Below, piece after piece: positions 4,846 through 6,241 of a DNA stretch of 6,241 nt; position 1 is the first letter of the stretch, and each line of letters starts with the position of its first letter. The translations under genes were made by a program, and so were the position numbers. The stretch is from Victivallaceae bacterium. GTDB taxonomy: Bacteria; Verrucomicrobiota; Lentisphaeria; Victivallales; Victivallaceae. The notes below the pieces were generated by a model. It ran no database searches. It worked only from the letters and a program-made list of their open reading frames with translations, and was not told the DNA's origin. The stretch is from the NCBI GenBank assembly GCA_028717165.1, contig JAQUOK010000204.1, positions 1 through 6,241 of the forward strand. Reading direction: 5' to 3'.

Positions 4846-5958
4846 TCAGTCTGAGATTTTCCGTTTGAGTTTTTCTTCAACTGCGCAGTACAAGCTTTTT
4901 CCGGTCAATATCGGGCGCATGCACAAATTGCATGAAATACATTTTGCCGGGGCGGTGTCTCCCGAATGCCAGCGTTTTACCAGGCCGGGCTCGCGGATCA
5001 GCGGACGGCAGAGGGATATGTAATCACAAATTCCGGTTTCCAGTAATTTTTCCGCGTTTTCATAACTGCGTATGCCGCCGACCAGAATGAGGGGGACTTT
5101 TATTTTTTCCTTATATTCTTTTGCGGCGTGGAAATAATACGGCTTGTCTTTCCCGGCCGGATCTGCCTTGCGGATAGGCTCAAAGCCTTTCCGGCTTTCA
5201 ACTGTGCCGCCGCTTAATTCGATTGCGTCGATGCCGTTTTTCTCAAGTAAGGCGCAGGTTTTCAGGCAGTCTTTCCGGCTGAAGCCGTTGTCCATGAAGT
5301 CATCGGAGTTGATTTTTATCATTACCAGGTAATCCGGGCCGCATTTAGCCTTTATCAGTTTGAGTATTTCAAGGATAACCCTGCTTCTCCCCGTCAAGCC
5401 GCCGCCGTATTCATCCGTGCGTTTATTGTAATGCGGGGAAAGGAACTGCGACAGCAGATAACCGTGGGCAGCGTGCAGTTGAACTCCGTCAAAACCTGCT
5501 TCCCGGGTTCTTGCGGCGGCCGCGGCGAATGCATTTATAATGCGGTTAATATCTGCGGGCGACATTTTCCGGCAGACCGTTTCCGCCATAAATTTTTTAA
5601 TCGGGGAGGGGCCTGTTGCCGTTTCCCCGTTTTTAGCCTGGGCACCGGCGTGCGCCAACTGGGCTATGATTTTGCCGCCGTTTTTATGTACGGCGGCCGC
5701 TATTTTTGTCAGTCCGGGGATGCATTCGTCCCGGTCGGCGGCCATTTGGAGCTGATTCGCCCTGCCTTCGAAAGAGACGTAGGCATGTCCGCTGATGATC
5801 AGTCCCGTTTCGCCTTCCGCAAGTTTTGCCATGGCGGCAATCAGTTCCGGCGTGACCAGGCCGTCCGGGTTTGCCATTCCTTCATAGGTGGCGGAGCGGA
5901 CAAAGCGGTTTCGAAGTTCGATTCCGGCAAGATAATTCTTTTCGAATGGAAATGACAT
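4846..5958 (-). CDS. NADH:flavin oxidoreductase, old-yellow-enzyme family, with 4Fe-4S cysteines
   Basis: A 370-residue TIM-barrel flavoprotein. The N-terminus has the family start LRNRFVRSATYEG (15-27). The central signature HAAHGYLLSQFLSPHYNKRT (162-181), ending DEYGG, contains the His162/His165 pair that binds the substrate carbonyl. Gln100 and the segment LVGGIRS (292-298) fit the FMN site. Near the C-terminus Cys340, Cys343, Cys346 and Cys358 (C-x2-C-x2-C-x11-C) resemble the 4Fe-4S motif of the dienoyl-CoA reductase/trimethylamine dehydrogenase branch. Those enzymes are about twice as long and carry a further FAD/NAD(P)H domain, absent here. It therefore likely reduces an activated C=C bond, or demethylates or dehydrogenates a small substrate, with electrons from a separate partner. 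The ATG at 5958 follows GGAG with 8 bases between. The substrate is unknown. Confidence 0.93.
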   Translation of the reverse strand: MSFPFEKNYLAGIELRNRFVRSATYEGMANPDGLVTPELIAAMAKLAEGETGLIISGHAYVSFEGRANQLQMAADRDECIPGLTKIAAAVHKNGGKIIAQLAHAGAQAKNGETATGPSPIKKFMAETVCRKMSPADINRIINAFAAAAARTREAGFDGVQLHAAHGYLLSQFLSPHYNKRTDEYGGGLTGRSRVILEILKLIKAKCGPDYLVMIKINSDDFMDNGFSRKDCLKTCALLEKNGIDAIELSGGTVESRKGFEPIRKADPAGKDKPYYFHAAKEYKEKIKVPLILVGGIRSYENAEKLLETGICDYISLCRPLIREPGLVKRWHSGDTAPAKCISCNLCMRPILTGKSLYCAVEEKLKRKISD

Positions 5959-5985
5959 GTCGTTTTCTCCGTTTTTGAGATATTA

Positions 5986-6014
5986 ATATTACGCGGAAAC
6001 GCCGGCAAAAGCAA
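5986..6014 (-). promoter_or_regulatory. Promoter of the old-yellow-enzyme gene
   Basis: Minus-strand TTGCTT (6009-6014) and TAATAT (5986-5991) are 17 bases apart, the same -35 hexamer and spacing as the propeller-gene promoter. Transcription would start near 5979, giving a leader of about 20 bases with GGAG ahead of the ATG. Confidence 0.55.
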
Positions 6015-6129
6015 GTAAAAGCGCGGATATTTCAGGAGAAATTCCTTTGTCGGAACTTTTGAGGAACAGGATTTCTCAAAACCTGCTTAAACTTGACTGG
6101 ACATTTTATATATTGCAGGTATCTTATTA

Positions 6130-6135
6130 TATAAT
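6130..6135 (+). promoter_or_regulatory. Consensus -10 box before the right-edge gene
   Basis: TATAAT is a perfect -10 hexamer about 32 bases before the ATG at 6167. No good -35 lies 16-18 bases upstream (the region is TA-rich); TTGACT at 6093-6098 is too far away. This AT-rich stretch gives chance matches easily. Confidence 0.35.
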
Positions 6136-6166
6136 TCATAAATTATATTCAATAGGAGAAAACAAT

Positions 6167-6241
6167 ATGAAACAGAAACTTCTCTTGTTAATAGCTGTTT
6201 TTTTCGGAATCGTTGCCTTTGTACTTACCTATCAGCAGCTC
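6167..6241 (+). CDS. Start of a membrane-anchored protein, possibly CpaB/RcpC-type (3' end missing)
   Basis: Only 25 codons are visible. The ATG follows AGGAG with 8 bases between, a strong ribosome site. The peptide begins MKQKLLLLIAVFFGIVAFVL, then TYQQL: a short basic start, one hydrophobic helix of about 17 residues and no signal-peptidase site yet. This matches the usual N-terminus of CpaB/RcpC Flp-pilus assembly proteins, which have one anchor helix before SAF domains. Many other single-anchor proteins look alike at this length, so the name is tentative. The gene diverges from the oxidoreductase gene with 208 bases between their start codons. Confidence 0.6.
   Translation, partial: MKQKLLLLIAVFFGIVAFVLTYQQL

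Noticed and set aside
5431..5955. 174-residue plus-strand frame opposite the old-yellow-enzyme gene
   Set aside because: The minus-strand product has full family signatures. The Cys/Gly/Arg-rich plus frame is its mirror image and has no ribosome site.
6081..6120. ACCTGC (6081-6086) and GCAGGT (6115-6120) inverted repeat in the divergent promoter region
   Set aside because: Only six pairs with a 28-base loop; this is expected by chance and does not line up with a promoter element.

Overview
The window looks like chromosomal DNA from an anaerobic bacterium of the Lentisphaerota (Victivallis-like) or a close PVC-superphylum relative. This is inferred from the kinds of proteins seen: a pseudopilin-type H-X9-DG domain, a GntR/LacI hybrid regulator, a stand-alone iron-sulfur old-yellow-enzyme protein, a probable CpaB start, and many REP-like hairpins. 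No rRNA, tRNA, CRISPR array or transposase gene was found.

Layout. (1) Positions 1-767, minus strand: 5' part of a gene for a four-helix membrane protein whose C-terminal half resembles the globular part of a type II pseudopilin. It runs off the left edge and is AT-rich. (2) About 825-1621: an 800-bp gene-free stretch built largely of repeats: a REP-like hairpin pair, a hairpin-rich GC segment, a MITE-like element with 17-bp terminal inverted repeats, a three-tier fold-back element and a strong GC hairpin. (3) 1622-2662, plus strand: an AraR-type GntR/LacI regulator. (4) 2717-3949, minus strand and convergent with the regulator: a cytoplasmic beta-propeller (WD40-like) protein of unknown role. 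(5) 4031-4558, minus: a flavin reductase-like FMN-binding split-barrel protein. (6) 4643-4780, minus: a possible 45-residue small ORF enclosed by a long inverted repeat that could pair with its ribosome binding site. (7) 4846-5958, minus: an old-yellow-enzyme oxidoreductase keeping four Cys for a 4Fe-4S cluster. (8) 6167 onward, plus: first 25 codons of a membrane-anchored protein resembling CpaB.

The four minus-strand items from 5958 down to 2717 lie in one direction. Separate promoter-like sequences lie before the oxidoreductase, the flavin reductase and the propeller gene, so this is more likely a set of neighbouring units than one tight operon. The two flavoproteins could share a redox task (flavin reductase feeding electrons or reduced flavin), but their substrates cannot be read from the sequence. 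The regulator has no obvious sugar-use genes beside it here, so its target is unknown.

The items most worth a second look are the hairpin-enclosed small ORF, the membrane-domain/pseudopilin fusion and the dense repeat mosaic. None can be shown to be a new system from this window alone.
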